Made by a program: the position numbers and the translations under genes
Assembly: GCF_008365385.1 (NCBI RefSeq)
Contig: NZ_QOVF01000001.1
Span: 620,001-684,000 of the forward strand
DNA length: 64,000 bases
Source of the DNA: Halopseudomonas laoshanensis
Lineage (GTDB): Bacteria > Pseudomonadota > Gammaproteobacteria > Pseudomonadales > Pseudomonadaceae
Direction: 5' to 3'
The notes under the pieces: generated by a model
The model's input: the letters and a program-made list of their open reading frames with translations, nothing else
Database searches by the model: none
Told to the model about the DNA's origin: nothing
Shown: positions 51,217 through 59,821 of the stretch, one piece after another
Layout of the letters: each line of letters starts with the position of its first letter
How positions within the stretch are numbered: the first letter of the stretch is position 1

Positions 51217-52116
51217 ATGATTGAAATGATTATTGAGCAAAGGCGCCGCGGACTGGGCGGTGGCTTGGAAGTCGGCCGCGTGTTGCCCTTTGCAAAGCGG
51301 CGCATGGTCGGGCCTTTCATCTTTTTTGACCATATGGGGCCGTTCGATATCGCTCCCGGTCTGGATCGCAGCTTCGACGTTCGTCCGCATCCGCATATTG
51401 GCCTGTCAACCGTAACCTATCTGTATTCCGGCGAAGTGATGCACCGTGACAGCCTCGGTTACGAGCAGGCAATCCGGCCACGTGAGGTCAACTGGATGAC
51501 GGCTGGGAGTGGCATTACCCACAGCGAGCGCTTCGAGCACGGGCGGATTCATGGGGATCGCCTGCACGGTATTCAGGCCTGGGTCGCCCTGCCAACAGAG
51601 CTGGAAGAAGTTGCCCCGTCTTTCACACATCATGCTGGATCAGACTTGCCGCAGTGGATTGACGCGGGTGTGGTCGGGCAGCTTATAGCCGGCAGCGCCT
51701 ATGGCCTGACCGCCAGTGCGCAAACCCATTCGCCGCTGTTCTACGCGCATCTCGACATGGCGTCGGGAGCCACTGCTGAAATACCTGACGGCTACAAGGA
51801 GCGCGCGCTCTACATAGCAACCGGTGCAGTGGAACTGGATGGTACGCGCTACGAGAGCGGCAGGATGCTGGTGCTCAGCGCGGGCGCATCGCGTGTTCGA
51901 GCCTGCGAACACACTACGCTGATGGTTCTGGGTGGCGAGCCGATCGGCGAGCGGTTCTTGCATTGGAACTTTGTATCCTCTTCCAGGGACCGGCTTGCTC
52001 AGGCCGCATCAGACTGGAAGGCCGGAAGGATGAAGCTGCCAGATGCCGACGACGCAGAGTTTATCCCCTTGCCAGATGAACCCGCGCTAGCCATACCACG
52101 TCACGAGGGGGTTTGA
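51217..52116 (+). CDS. Pirin-family protein
   Basis: Cupin protein of 299 residues. Pirin signatures are RVLPFAKRRMVGPFIFFDHM, FDVRPHPHIGLSTVTYLYSG with the metal-binding His pair, HRDSLGYEQAIRPREVNWMT, and SGITHSERFE with the third His and the Glu ligand. Bacterial pirins can be quercetinases or regulators. The start at 51217 follows GGAGAGATGAA. Its stop overlaps the ATG of a Kef-type antiporter gene by one base, so translation is coupled. In other proteobacteria pirin and Kef genes are also neighbours, which suggests a joint role in electrophile response. Confidence 0.93.
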   Translation: MIEMIIEQRRRGLGGGLEVGRVLPFAKRRMVGPFIFFDHMGPFDIAPGLDRSFDVRPHPHIGLSTVTYLYSGEVMHRDSLGYEQAIRPREVNWMTAGSGITHSERFEHGRIHGDRLHGIQAWVALPTELEEVAPSFTHHAGSDLPQWIDAGVVGQLIAGSAYGLTASAQTHSPLFYAHLDMASGATAEIPDGYKERALYIATGAVELDGTRYESGRMLVLSAGASRVRACEHTTLMVLGGEPIGERFLHWNFVSSSRDRLAQAASDWKAGRMKLPDADDAEFIPLPDEPALAIPRHEGV

Positions 52117-53903
52117 TGGCGGACGCTTCGGGCTTCAGCTTGGTACAAGCAGTTATTCTATTGGGAGCTGCTACCGTCGCAGTGCCGCTATTTCGTAGGT
52201 TGGGACTAGGCTCTGTGCTTGGCTACCTTGCCGCCGGGCTTGCTGTGGGGCCCTTCGGCCTCGGCTTGATTGACAACCCTGAAACGCTGCTTCATACCGC
52301 TGAACTAGGCGTTGTGATGTTTCTGTTCATCATCGGCTTGGAGATGCGCCCGTCCAAGTTATGGGCGTTGCGGCGGCAAATATTCGGGCTCGGTGCGGCG
52401 CAAGTGGTCACCTGCGGTATCTTGCTGACGCTGGTAGCGATGGCTGCAGGCGTCTCATTTCCCGTCGCCACGGTTGGGGCAATGGGCTTTGTGCTGTCTT
52501 CCACCGCAGTCATCATGCAATTGTTGAAAGAGCAGGGCGACACAGCATCGCCCCAAGGGCAGCGGGCGATCTCGATTCTGTTATTCGAGGACTTGGCGAT
52601 TGTGCCCTTGCTGGCTCTTGTCGCGTTGTGGGGTACGTTATCCAGCCCAGCAGACCTCAACAGCGAGCCGGTATGGCAAGCCGCAGCCATCGCCGTCACC
52701 GGTTTTGCCGCACTGTTGGTGGCGGGCCACTGGCTGCTTGACCCGTTTTTCAAAATTATCGCCCGATCCGGCGCACGCGAAGTTCTCACCGCCGCCGCGC
52801 TATTGGTTGTGCTGGGATCGGCCGTATTTATGCATAGCGTCGGCCTGTCGATGGCGATGGGCGCCTTCGTTGCTGGCGTACTCCTTGCTGAGTCGAACTT
52901 CCGGCATCAGCTGGAGGCCGATATAGAGCCGTTTCGCGGCATTCTGCTCGGCCTGTTTTTTCTGAGTGTAGGCATGTCGCTGAACCTGCGGATTGTCATT
53001 AATGAGTGGCACCTGGTACTGGGCGGTGTCGTCATCTTTATGCTGGTGAAGGCGATTGGTATCTATGCAATCGCACGACTGACCCGCGCCACACATGCCA
53101 CTGCGATGCACAGAACTGCGCTGTTCGCACAAGGTGGTGAATTTGCCTTTGTTCTTTATGCGGCAGCGCTGGCAGCGGGAATATTCGACGTGCGCGCGTC
53201 AGCTATTATGAGCGCCATTGTGATTCTCTCAATGGCGTTAACACCCATCGTGCTGATAGCTCAGGCACAAATGCGCCGGCGTGCGCCCACTGCCGTCGAC
53301 CTTGACGGCATTGATGCCGCGGAGGACCTGCGCGGAAGGGTGCTCTTTATTGGCTTTGGCAGGTTCGCGCAGGTGGCCAGTCAGGGGTTGCTAGCGCGTT
53401 CTGTTGAGCTGTCGGTCATTGAGAACAACGTTGAGATGATTCACGCGGCGGCTAATTTCGGATTCAAGATCCATTACGGCGACGGTACCCGTCTTGATGT
53501 GTTGCGCGCATCGGGCGCAGAAATGGCCGAGGTTATCCTGGTGTGCGTCGACGACCCGGCAGTGGCAGACCACATTGTCGAGCTATGCCAGGCGGAGTTT
53601 CCCATGACCAAACTGTATGTCCGCTCGTTTGACCGTGGCCATTCGCTGCGGCTGATCAATGCGGGAGTCGAGTTCCAGATCCGTGAAACCTTTGAATCCG
53701 CATTGGTGTTTGGCCAGGCAGTACTGACGGAGCTCGGCTTTGACGAAGAGCAGGCAAGGGACGCTATCGACGAGGTGCGCGAGCGCGACAAAGAGCGGGT
53801 AGAGCTGGAGCTGATCGGCGGTCTGGAGGGCGGACGCAAGATGTTTCGCGGCAACACCGAAGCGCCGGAACCCGCTCCTTTGTTCAAGACGCGGACTTCA
53901 TAG
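52116..53903 (+). CDS. KefB/KefC-type monovalent cation:proton antiporter
   Basis: Inner-membrane potassium efflux antiporter of 595 residues. The CPA2 transporter domain covers about 5-385 with about twelve helices: FRRLGLGSVLGYLAAGLAVG, MFLFIIGLEMRPSKLWALRR, AVIMQLLKEQGDTASPQGQR and LFEDLAIVPLLALVALWGTL. After it comes an RCK/TrkA-N domain (RVLFIGFGRFAQVASQGLLA, VIENN, YGDGTRLDVLRASGA). KefB and KefC are held shut by glutathione and open with its conjugates, which fits the azoreductase, OsmC-like and pirin neighbours. A KefF/KefG ancillary gene is not adjacent. Confidence 0.92.
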   Translation: MADASGFSLVQAVILLGAATVAVPLFRRLGLGSVLGYLAAGLAVGPFGLGLIDNPETLLHTAELGVVMFLFIIGLEMRPSKLWALRRQIFGLGAAQVVTCGILLTLVAMAAGVSFPVATVGAMGFVLSSTAVIMQLLKEQGDTASPQGQRAISILLFEDLAIVPLLALVALWGTLSSPADLNSEPVWQAAAIAVTGFAALLVAGHWLLDPFFKIIARSGAREVLTAAALLVVLGSAVFMHSVGLSMAMGAFVAGVLLAESNFRHQLEADIEPFRGILLGLFFLSVGMSLNLRIVINEWHLVLGGVVIFMLVKAIGIYAIARLTRATHATAMHRTALFAQGGEFAFVLYAAALAAGIFDVRASAIMSAIVILSMALTPIVLIAQAQMRRRAPTAVDLDGIDAAEDLRGRVLFIGFGRFAQVASQGLLARSVELSVIENNVEMIHAAANFGFKIHYGDGTRLDVLRASGAEMAEVILVCVDDPAVADHIVELCQAEFPMTKLYVRSFDRGHSLRLINAGVEFQIRETFESALVFGQAVLTELGFDEEQARDAIDEVRERDKERVELELIGGLEGGRKMFRGNTEAPEPAPLFKTRTS

Positions 53904-54102
53904 GGCTGCGTTGACATCCTGCCAGACTTCTTTCGTCCTGGGGGCTTCTCGGTCACCGCTTCTGCAATGCCCGAGTGCTGTTTTAGGACGCTGACCACAC
54001 GAATATCCCAAGCAAGGATTGTCGTCCAATAATCAGTGCGGGGGGCCTGCGATAGTCAATGGGCGTTTCACGAACCCATCGCATATGTCAAAGGTGAGCA
54101 CA

Positions 54103-54789
54103 ATGCAGAACCCCAAGCTTGAAGTCTTAACCCCCAGCAACTCTCAGCTGATTTTTATCGACCAACAGCCACAAATGGCTTTCGGTGTGCAGTCTATTGA
54201 CCGACAAACGCTGAAGAACAATGTAGTTGGCTTGGCCAAAGCAGCGAAAGTGTTTGGTATCCCGACGGTCATTACTACTGTCGAAACCGAAAGTTTCTCT
54301 GGGCACACCTATCCCGAACTGCTGGAAGTGTTTCCTGACGCACCCATCCTCGAGCGCACCTCAATGAACTCCTGGGATGATCAGAAAGTGCGCGATGCGC
54401 TTAAGAAAAATGGGCGTAACAAAGTGATTGTGTCGGGCCTGTGGACGGAAGTCTGCAACACCACGTTCGCACTGTCGGCGATGCACGATGCCGGTTACGA
54501 GATCTATATGGTCGCTGATGCTTCCGGCGGCACCAGCCAGGCGGCCCACGACTACTCAATGCAGCGCATGATCCAGGCCGGAGTGGTGCCGGTGACCTGG
54601 CAACAGGTGTTGCTGGAATGGCAGCGTGACTGGAAAAACCGCGACACCTACGACGCCGTCATGGCGGTGGCGAAAGAGCACTCCGGTGCCTACGGCATGG
54701 GCGTTGATTATGCCTACACCATGGTGCACAAGGCGGAAGAGCGGGTGAAGCACGGCCCCACGCTGGCACCGGTTCACGCTGAGATTTAG
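54103..54789 (+). CDS. YcaC-like isochorismatase-family hydrolase, second copy
   Basis: Cysteine hydrolase of 228 residues. LIFIDQQPQMAFGVQSIDR carries the catalytic Asp region, and KVIVSGLWTEVCNTTFALSA contains the nucleophile Cys. VADASGGTSQAAHDYSMQRM, and a C-terminal region DYAYTMVHKAEERVKHG follow. The family is YcaC-like, with a paralogue at 41136-41789 that shares DASGGTS, LWTE-C and EWQRDW. The start at 54103 follows AAGGTGAG. A hairpin lies 8 bp after the stop. The substrate is unknown. Confidence 0.9.
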   Translation: MQNPKLEVLTPSNSQLIFIDQQPQMAFGVQSIDRQTLKNNVVGLAKAAKVFGIPTVITTVETESFSGHTYPELLEVFPDAPILERTSMNSWDDQKVRDALKKNGRNKVIVSGLWTEVCNTTFALSAMHDAGYEIYMVADASGGTSQAAHDYSMQRMIQAGVVPVTWQQVLLEWQRDWKNRDTYDAVMAVAKEHSGAYGMGVDYAYTMVHKAEERVKHGPTLAPVHAEI

Positions 54790-54796
54790 GTCGTTA

Positions 54797-54818
54797 CGGG
54801 GCGGCTTTCGCCGCCCCG
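54797..54818. terminator. Terminator-like hairpin after the second YcaC gene
   Basis: CGGGGCGGC-TTTC-GCCGCCCCG is a perfect 9-bp stem with a 4-base loop. It has no long T-run but lies 8 bp after the stop, so it probably limits read-through to the next operon. Confidence 0.6.
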
Positions 54819-54836
54819 ATTCCGGAGTTGCCCACT

Positions 54837-55415
54837 ATGGCCCAACAGTTACCCGATATTGTGACGCTGGTCGTTCGCCACTGCGTGCGGGCAGCGCAGC
54901 TTAGCGCTTATGAAGTCTGGTTACGCCGGATCATGAACGTCGCAGAGCAGTTTGAAGGTCATCTGGGCGTGAACGTGATGCGTAGCCGAGGTGCAGGTCT
55001 GACCAACTTCACCATCGTCTTGCGCTTTAGCTGCATCGAGCGGTTGCAGGCATGGCTCGACTCGAATGAACGCAAACAGCTGATCAGTGAGGCGCTACCG
55101 CTGCTGGTGGATGGCGACCAGACAGAAGTCAGTATGGCCAACGAGTTCTGGTTTACCCCTGCCAGCGAGCACCCACAACCACCGCGCTGGAAACAGGCAT
55201 GCGTCACCTTTCTGGTGATCTTGCCGCTCAGCTTGCTGGTACCGCTGGCGTGGCGGCCGCTATTGGCCAGTGTGCCCTGGCTGAGCGGCTACTTTGCCAG
55301 CGGCCTGTTGATCACAGCCACTATCGTTCTGCTGGTGGTTTACATTTTCATGCCCATGGTCACCGGCTGGTTTGCAGGCTGGTTGCAGGGCGAGGATGAC
55401 GGGGCCAGGTCATGA
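54837..55415 (+). CDS. ABM-domain protein with two C-terminal membrane helices
   Basis: Protein of 192 residues. The first 105 residues resemble an antibiotic-biosynthesis-monooxygenase-like dimeric alpha-beta barrel (PDIVTLVVRHCVRAAQLSAY, FEGHLGVNVMRSRGAGLTNF, EVSMANEFWF). Two hydrophobic helices follow (ACVTFLVILPLSLLVPLAW and TATIVLLVVYIFMPMVTGWF). This form is known in pseudomonads beside exporters. The ATG at 54837 follows GGAG by ten bases. The stop overlaps the amidohydrolase start by 4 bp, so it begins a tight operon running to 59775. Catalytic activity is not proven. Confidence 0.82.
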   Translation: MAQQLPDIVTLVVRHCVRAAQLSAYEVWLRRIMNVAEQFEGHLGVNVMRSRGAGLTNFTIVLRFSCIERLQAWLDSNERKQLISEALPLLVDGDQTEVSMANEFWFTPASEHPQPPRWKQACVTFLVILPLSLLVPLAWRPLLASVPWLSGYFASGLLITATIVLLVVYIFMPMVTGWFAGWLQGEDDGARS

Positions 55416-57391
55416 CCAACAAACCAACAGACCAGGGCAGACGGGGTTTTATCGCCGCTGGATCACTGATCGGCGCTGCCGGCGCCCTATGGTCAACCTT
55501 TCCGTTCGCCGCGGCTGCAGGCGCGGCAACCTCAACTATTCCCGGAGGCAACATGACTGCCGACATCATCTTCTTCAATGGCGATCTGCATACAGTGGAT
55601 CGCGACAATCCCCGTGCGACAGCGGTTGCGATCAAGGACGGCAAGTTTACCGCCGTGGGCAGCGACGCCGAGGCCATGGCACTCCGGGGTGATGGCACGC
55701 ATCTGGTAGACCTGCAGGGACGCACTGTCATTCCGGGATTGAACGACTCGCACCTGCATCTGATTCGCGGCGGTCTTAACTACAATCTGGAGTTGCGCTG
55801 GGAAGGCGTGCCGTCGCTAGCCGATGCGTTACGCATGTTGAAGGTGCAGGCGGACCGCACTCCGGCGCCACAATGGGTACGGGTGGTCGGCGGGTGGAAT
55901 GAATTTCAATTTGCCGAGCGGCGGATGCCGACGCTCGATGAACTTAATCAAGCGGCACCGGATACTCCCGTATTTGTACTGCATCTGTACGACCGGGCGC
56001 TATTGAACCGCGCGGCCTTACGGGTAGTGGGTTATACGCGTGACACGCCCAATCCCCCGGGCGGTGAGATTCAGCGCGACGCCAACGGTGAGCCCACCGG
56101 CATGCTGGTGGCACGGCCCAATGCGATGATTCTGTATTCGACGCTGGCAAAAGGTCCGACGCTGCCTATCGAATACCAGGTCAACTCCACGCGTCAGTTC
56201 ATGCGTGAATTGAATCGACTGGGTGTGACCAGCGCCATCGATGCCGGCGGCGGCTTCCAGAACTATCCGGACGATTATGAAGTGGTGCGCGAGCTGGCGA
56301 GCAAGGACCAGCTCACCGTGCGTATTGCCTACAACCTGTTCACCCAGAAGCCGAAGGAAGAGCTGGCTGACTTCAAAAACTGGACCACGCAAGTCAAACC
56401 CGGGGATGGCGATGATTTCTTCCGCCACAACGGCGCGGGCGAAATGCTGGTGTTTTCGGCGGCGGACTTTGAGGACTTTCTTGAACCGCGGCCGGACCTG
56501 GCGCCGCAAATGGAGGCGGACCTTGAGCCAGTGGTGCGTCACCTGGTGGAACATCGCTGGCCGTTCCGTCTGCATGCGACCTATGACGAATCCATCTCGC
56601 GCATGCTGGATGTGTTCGAAAGGGTCAATCAGGATATTCCCTTCAACGGCTTGCCGTGGTTTTTCGATCACGCAGAAACCATTACACCGCGCAATATCGA
56701 ACGCGTGCGCGCCTTGGGTGGCGGCATTGCGGTTCAGGATCGCATGGCATTCCAGGGTGAATACTTTGTAGACCGCTACGGTAGCAAGGCGGCAGAACAG
56801 ACGCCGCCTATTCAGCGCATGCTGGCGGAGGGCGTACCGGTGGGCGCGGGTACTGACGCCACCAGGGTATCCAGCTACAACCCCTGGACCTCGCTGTACT
56901 GGTTGGTCAGCGGCAAGACGGTGGGCGGCCTGGCGCTTCATCCGGAGGGCTTGTCCCGTGCTGTAGCGCTGGAACTTTTCACCCATGGCAGCGCCTGGTT
57001 CTCTTCTGAGCAAGGCAAGAAAGGTATGCTAAAGGTAGGTCAGTTGGCCGATCTGGTCGCCCTCAGTGCAGATTTTTTCAACGTCGAGGAGGAGCAGGTC
57101 AAGTGGATAGAATCGGTGCTGACGGTAGTCGGGGGCAAGGTGGTATACGCTACCGGCGAATTTGGTCCGTTGTCGCCCGGTGAGCTGCCGGTCACGCCGG
57201 ACTGGTCGCCGGTAGCGCTTGTGCCTGGGCACTGGAAGCCCAACGCGCCATTGCAGGCAAGCGTCCATCAGTGCTCCGGACCCTGTGCAGTGCACGCCCA
57301 TAGCCATGACCGGGTAAGAACGTCCTCTGTACCGGTCAGCGATTACCAGGGTTTCTGGGGTGCTTTCGGATGTTCCTGCTTTGCGTTCTGA
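55412..57391 (+). CDS. Tat-exported amidohydrolase, YtcJ-like
   Basis: Metal-dependent hydrolase of 659 residues. A twin-arginine signal (QGRRGFIAAGSLIGAAGALW) precedes the mature start near ATSTIPGG. The Amidohydro_3 domain shows NDSHLHLIRGGLNYNLEL (the first metal-binding HxH), the DHAETITP stretch, GTDATRVSSYNPWTSLYWLV, and an AVALELFTHGSAWFSSEQ end. It hydrolyses amide or carbamate-like bonds, with the substrate unknown. The last 40 residues add a Cys/His-rich tail (CSGPCAVHAHSHDR). Its end overlaps the MFS gene by 32 bp. A periplasmic location follows from the Tat signal. Confidence 0.9.
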   Translation: MTNKPTDQGRRGFIAAGSLIGAAGALWSTFPFAAAAGAATSTIPGGNMTADIIFFNGDLHTVDRDNPRATAVAIKDGKFTAVGSDAEAMALRGDGTHLVDLQGRTVIPGLNDSHLHLIRGGLNYNLELRWEGVPSLADALRMLKVQADRTPAPQWVRVVGGWNEFQFAERRMPTLDELNQAAPDTPVFVLHLYDRALLNRAALRVVGYTRDTPNPPGGEIQRDANGEPTGMLVARPNAMILYSTLAKGPTLPIEYQVNSTRQFMRELNRLGVTSAIDAGGGFQNYPDDYEVVRELASKDQLTVRIAYNLFTQKPKEELADFKNWTTQVKPGDGDDFFRHNGAGEMLVFSAADFEDFLEPRPDLAPQMEADLEPVVRHLVEHRWPFRLHATYDESISRMLDVFERVNQDIPFNGLPWFFDHAETITPRNIERVRALGGGIAVQDRMAFQGEYFVDRYGSKAAEQTPPIQRMLAEGVPVGAGTDATRVSSYNPWTSLYWLVSGKTVGGLALHPEGLSRAVALELFTHGSAWFSSEQGKKGMLKVGQLADLVALSADFFNVEEEQVKWIESVLTVVGGKVVYATGEFGPLSPGELPVTPDWSPVALVPGHWKPNAPLQASVHQCSGPCAVHAHSHDRVRTSSVPVSDYQGFWGAFGCSCFAF

Positions 57392-58988
57392 TAACGGGAC
57401 AACCGCCCCCGCTGCAACGGCCTGGAGCCCGCTGCGCAATCCTGTATTCCGCTGGCTGTGGATTGCCAGCATAGCCTCAAACATCGGGACCTGGATGCAC
57501 GAGGTGGGGGCAGGTTGGTTGATGACCAGCCTTTCAGCCAGCCCGATTGCCGTCGCCCTGGTTCAGGTGGCCGGGGCTGCGCCAATGTTTTTCCTGGCGC
57601 TGCCGGCTGGCGCGCTGGCGGATGTGATCGACAAACGCCGCTACCTGTTGGTAGTGCAGCTGTGGATGGCGTCCTCGGCGCTGGTTCTGGCGCTGTTGAC
57701 GGTGTCGGGTCTGGTCACAGTGCCATTGCTACTGGGCATGACCGCTTGTATGGGTATTGGCACGGCCTTGATGATGCCCGCCTGGTCGGCTCTCACCCCG
57801 GAGCTGGTGGGCAAGACCGAGTTGCCTGCAGCCATTGCGCTGTCCAGTGTCGGGATCAACGTAGCCCGAGCAGTGGGCCCGGCCATTGCCGGAGTACTGG
57901 TGAGCCTTAGCGGGCCGTGGCTTACCTTTGCGCTGAACGCCGTGTCTTTTGTGGCGGTGATGGCGGTATTGTTCTTCTGGAAACGCCAGGTCGAGCCGGC
58001 TGTGCTGCCGGCGGAACGGCTGCTAGGTGCCATGCGCGCAGGATTGGTTTTCAGTCTGGAGTCGCCGCCGTTAAAACGCGCGCTGGCGCGGACCTTTGCG
58101 TTTTTCCTCGGCGCCAGTGCCGGGATGGCTCTGCTGCCCTTGCTGGTGCGCGGCGACATGCAGGGTGATGCCATGGACTTTGGGCTGCTGCTGGGCAGCG
58201 TTGGTGTTGGGGCGTTGGTGGGAGCGACGACCTTGCCGGCAATTCGCTTGCGTATCAGCAGTCACCTGCTGGTGGTGTTGGCCAGTCTGATTTACGCAGC
58301 GGTTCTAGCTGCATTGGCATTGCTGCGCGATATGTTCTGGTTGGTACCGATCATGGCACTCAGCGGAGCGGCGTGGATTGCGGTGCTGTCCAGTTTGCAG
58401 ATTGCGGTTCAAACGTCGGTGCCTTCCTGGGTCAGGGCACGAGTGCTCTCGGTCTACATTCTGGTGTTTTTCGGCAGCATGGCCGCAGGCGGGATGCTGT
58501 GGGGTGCCATTGCCAGTCGCTATGACCTGACTTTTGCGCTGCTATGCGCCAGCGTCACCCTGGTCCTGGGCGTCGTTGTAACGTTACGTCTCACTTTGCC
58601 GGTGACCGAGGCAGAAGACATTGCCCCTTCGCTGCACTGGCCCACGCCGATACCTCCCAAGGGCGAGGACAATGATCGTGGTCCGGTGATGGTGACGCTG
58701 GAGTACTCGGTCAGGCAGACAGATGCCGAGCCGTTCAAACTGGCCATGCATGAGGTTCGGGCGATGCGCAGACGCAGCGGGGCGCTTACTTGGGGGCTGG
58801 TGCAAAATACCGAAAACCCTGATAGCTGGTTGGAGTTCTTTATTGATGGCTCCTGGCTGGAGCACATGCGACATCACGGGCGTGTCACCAAGGCTGACCG
58901 GCGGATCGAAGCGGCTGCGCGACGCTTCCAGCAGCCGGGTGTGGCGCTTGTGATAAAGCACCATGTCATGCATGTAGCACGTCGCTGA
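57360..58988 (+). CDS. MFS transporter with C-terminal ABM-like domain
   Basis: Major-facilitator exporter of 542 residues, in the enterobactin exporter-like MFS_3 group. It starts at GTG, 32 bp inside the end of the amidohydrolase gene. Twelve hydrophobic helices cover about 25-420, with ADVIDKRRYLLVVQLWMASS after helix 2 and PAIAGVLVSLSGPWLTFALN. The C-terminal 110 residues (GPVMVTLEYSVRQTDAEPFK, GLVQNTENPDSWLEFFIDGS, HVMHVARR) form a cytoplasmic ABM/dimeric-barrel domain. That recalls the separate ABM protein at the head of the same operon. The exported compound is unknown. Confidence 0.88.
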   Translation: MLSDVPALRSDNGTTAPAATAWSPLRNPVFRWLWIASIASNIGTWMHEVGAGWLMTSLSASPIAVALVQVAGAAPMFFLALPAGALADVIDKRRYLLVVQLWMASSALVLALLTVSGLVTVPLLLGMTACMGIGTALMMPAWSALTPELVGKTELPAAIALSSVGINVARAVGPAIAGVLVSLSGPWLTFALNAVSFVAVMAVLFFWKRQVEPAVLPAERLLGAMRAGLVFSLESPPLKRALARTFAFFLGASAGMALLPLLVRGDMQGDAMDFGLLLGSVGVGALVGATTLPAIRLRISSHLLVVLASLIYAAVLAALALLRDMFWLVPIMALSGAAWIAVLSSLQIAVQTSVPSWVRARVLSVYILVFFGSMAAGGMLWGAIASRYDLTFALLCASVTLVLGVVVTLRLTLPVTEAEDIAPSLHWPTPIPPKGEDNDRGPVMVTLEYSVRQTDAEPFKLAMHEVRAMRRRSGALTWGLVQNTENPDSWLEFFIDGSWLEHMRHHGRVTKADRRIEAAARRFQQPGVALVIKHHVMHVARR

Positions 58989-58998
58989 TTGATCGGCC

Positions 58999-59775
58999 AT
59001 GGGCTATCAGGTCTGCTTTATACAGGGCGACTGGTTGGGCCCGGCGGTATGGGACAAGTTCGAGCGCCATTTCAAAGCCTGCGGCTACGTTTGCAGTGTT
59101 CTTTCACTGCCGGCAGCCGGAGAGCTGGGTTGGTACCGGGTCTTGCATGGCGCAGATGCCAGATCATCGCCCCTTGGTCGTCTGGTGGATTTCTACGCGG
59201 AGCAAATTGCCGCCTTTCCGGCGCCGCCAGTTCTGATTGGGCATGCGATGGGCGGGTTGGTGGTTCAACTGCTGCTCGATCGTGGCCTGGGTGTTGCTGG
59301 CATCGCAATTGCTCCGCGGCCGCCGCAGCGAGTCTTCCCAGGCATCCTTTCGCTACTGCAGATACTCACCGCAAGGTCTGAGCGACGCGATGGAATGCGT
59401 TTTCTGCGTATGACGCCTGGACAGTTTTCACGGCGGGTTGCCTATCCAGGAGCCCGGCAAGTCACCGGGCAGCTCTATGAAAAATTTGTCGGCAGAGTCC
59501 CGCAAAAGCTGATGACCACAGTCGCATTCGGCTTTGGGAGCAGACTGCACTTGAGCCACGAGCGCGGGCCCTTGTTACTGATTTCCGGCGATGACGATCA
59601 TATGGTTGCGAGTTCTGTCGTTTTAGCCAATTATTTCTATCAGAGGCGGTCGTTGGCGCCGACAGATTACATCTCCTTTCCTGGCTACGGGCATCTGCTT
59701 ATTACGCAACCGGGTTGGGAACATGTCGCGGACCGAATCATTGAATGGCTTCAGCAACAACTAGGCTGGTTTTGA
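58999..59775 (+). CDS. Alpha/beta hydrolase fold protein lacking the catalytic serine
   Basis: Protein of 258 residues. VCFIQGDWLGPAVWDKFERH opens the fold, the nucleophile elbow reads PVLIGHAMGGLVVQLLLDR with Ala83 where Ser is expected, and the acid (LLISGDDDHMVASS) and His (GYGHLLITQPGWEHVADRI) positions remain. So it keeps the fold but should not hydrolyse by the normal mechanism. It may bind a ligand or partner. It follows the MFS gene by 10 bp, in the same operon. A mutated esterase is the alternative, though nothing else in it looks decayed. Confidence 0.85.
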   Translation: MGYQVCFIQGDWLGPAVWDKFERHFKACGYVCSVLSLPAAGELGWYRVLHGADARSSPLGRLVDFYAEQIAAFPAPPVLIGHAMGGLVVQLLLDRGLGVAGIAIAPRPPQRVFPGILSLLQILTARSERRDGMRFLRMTPGQFSRRVAYPGARQVTGQLYEKFVGRVPQKLMTTVAFGFGSRLHLSHERGPLLLISGDDDHMVASSVVLANYFYQRRSLAPTDYISFPGYGHLLITQPGWEHVADRIIEWLQQQLGWF

Positions 59776-59821
59776 TGCCGTCCAGCAGCTGTAGAACTCA
59801 ACAGAGGCTGTGGGGTAACCC

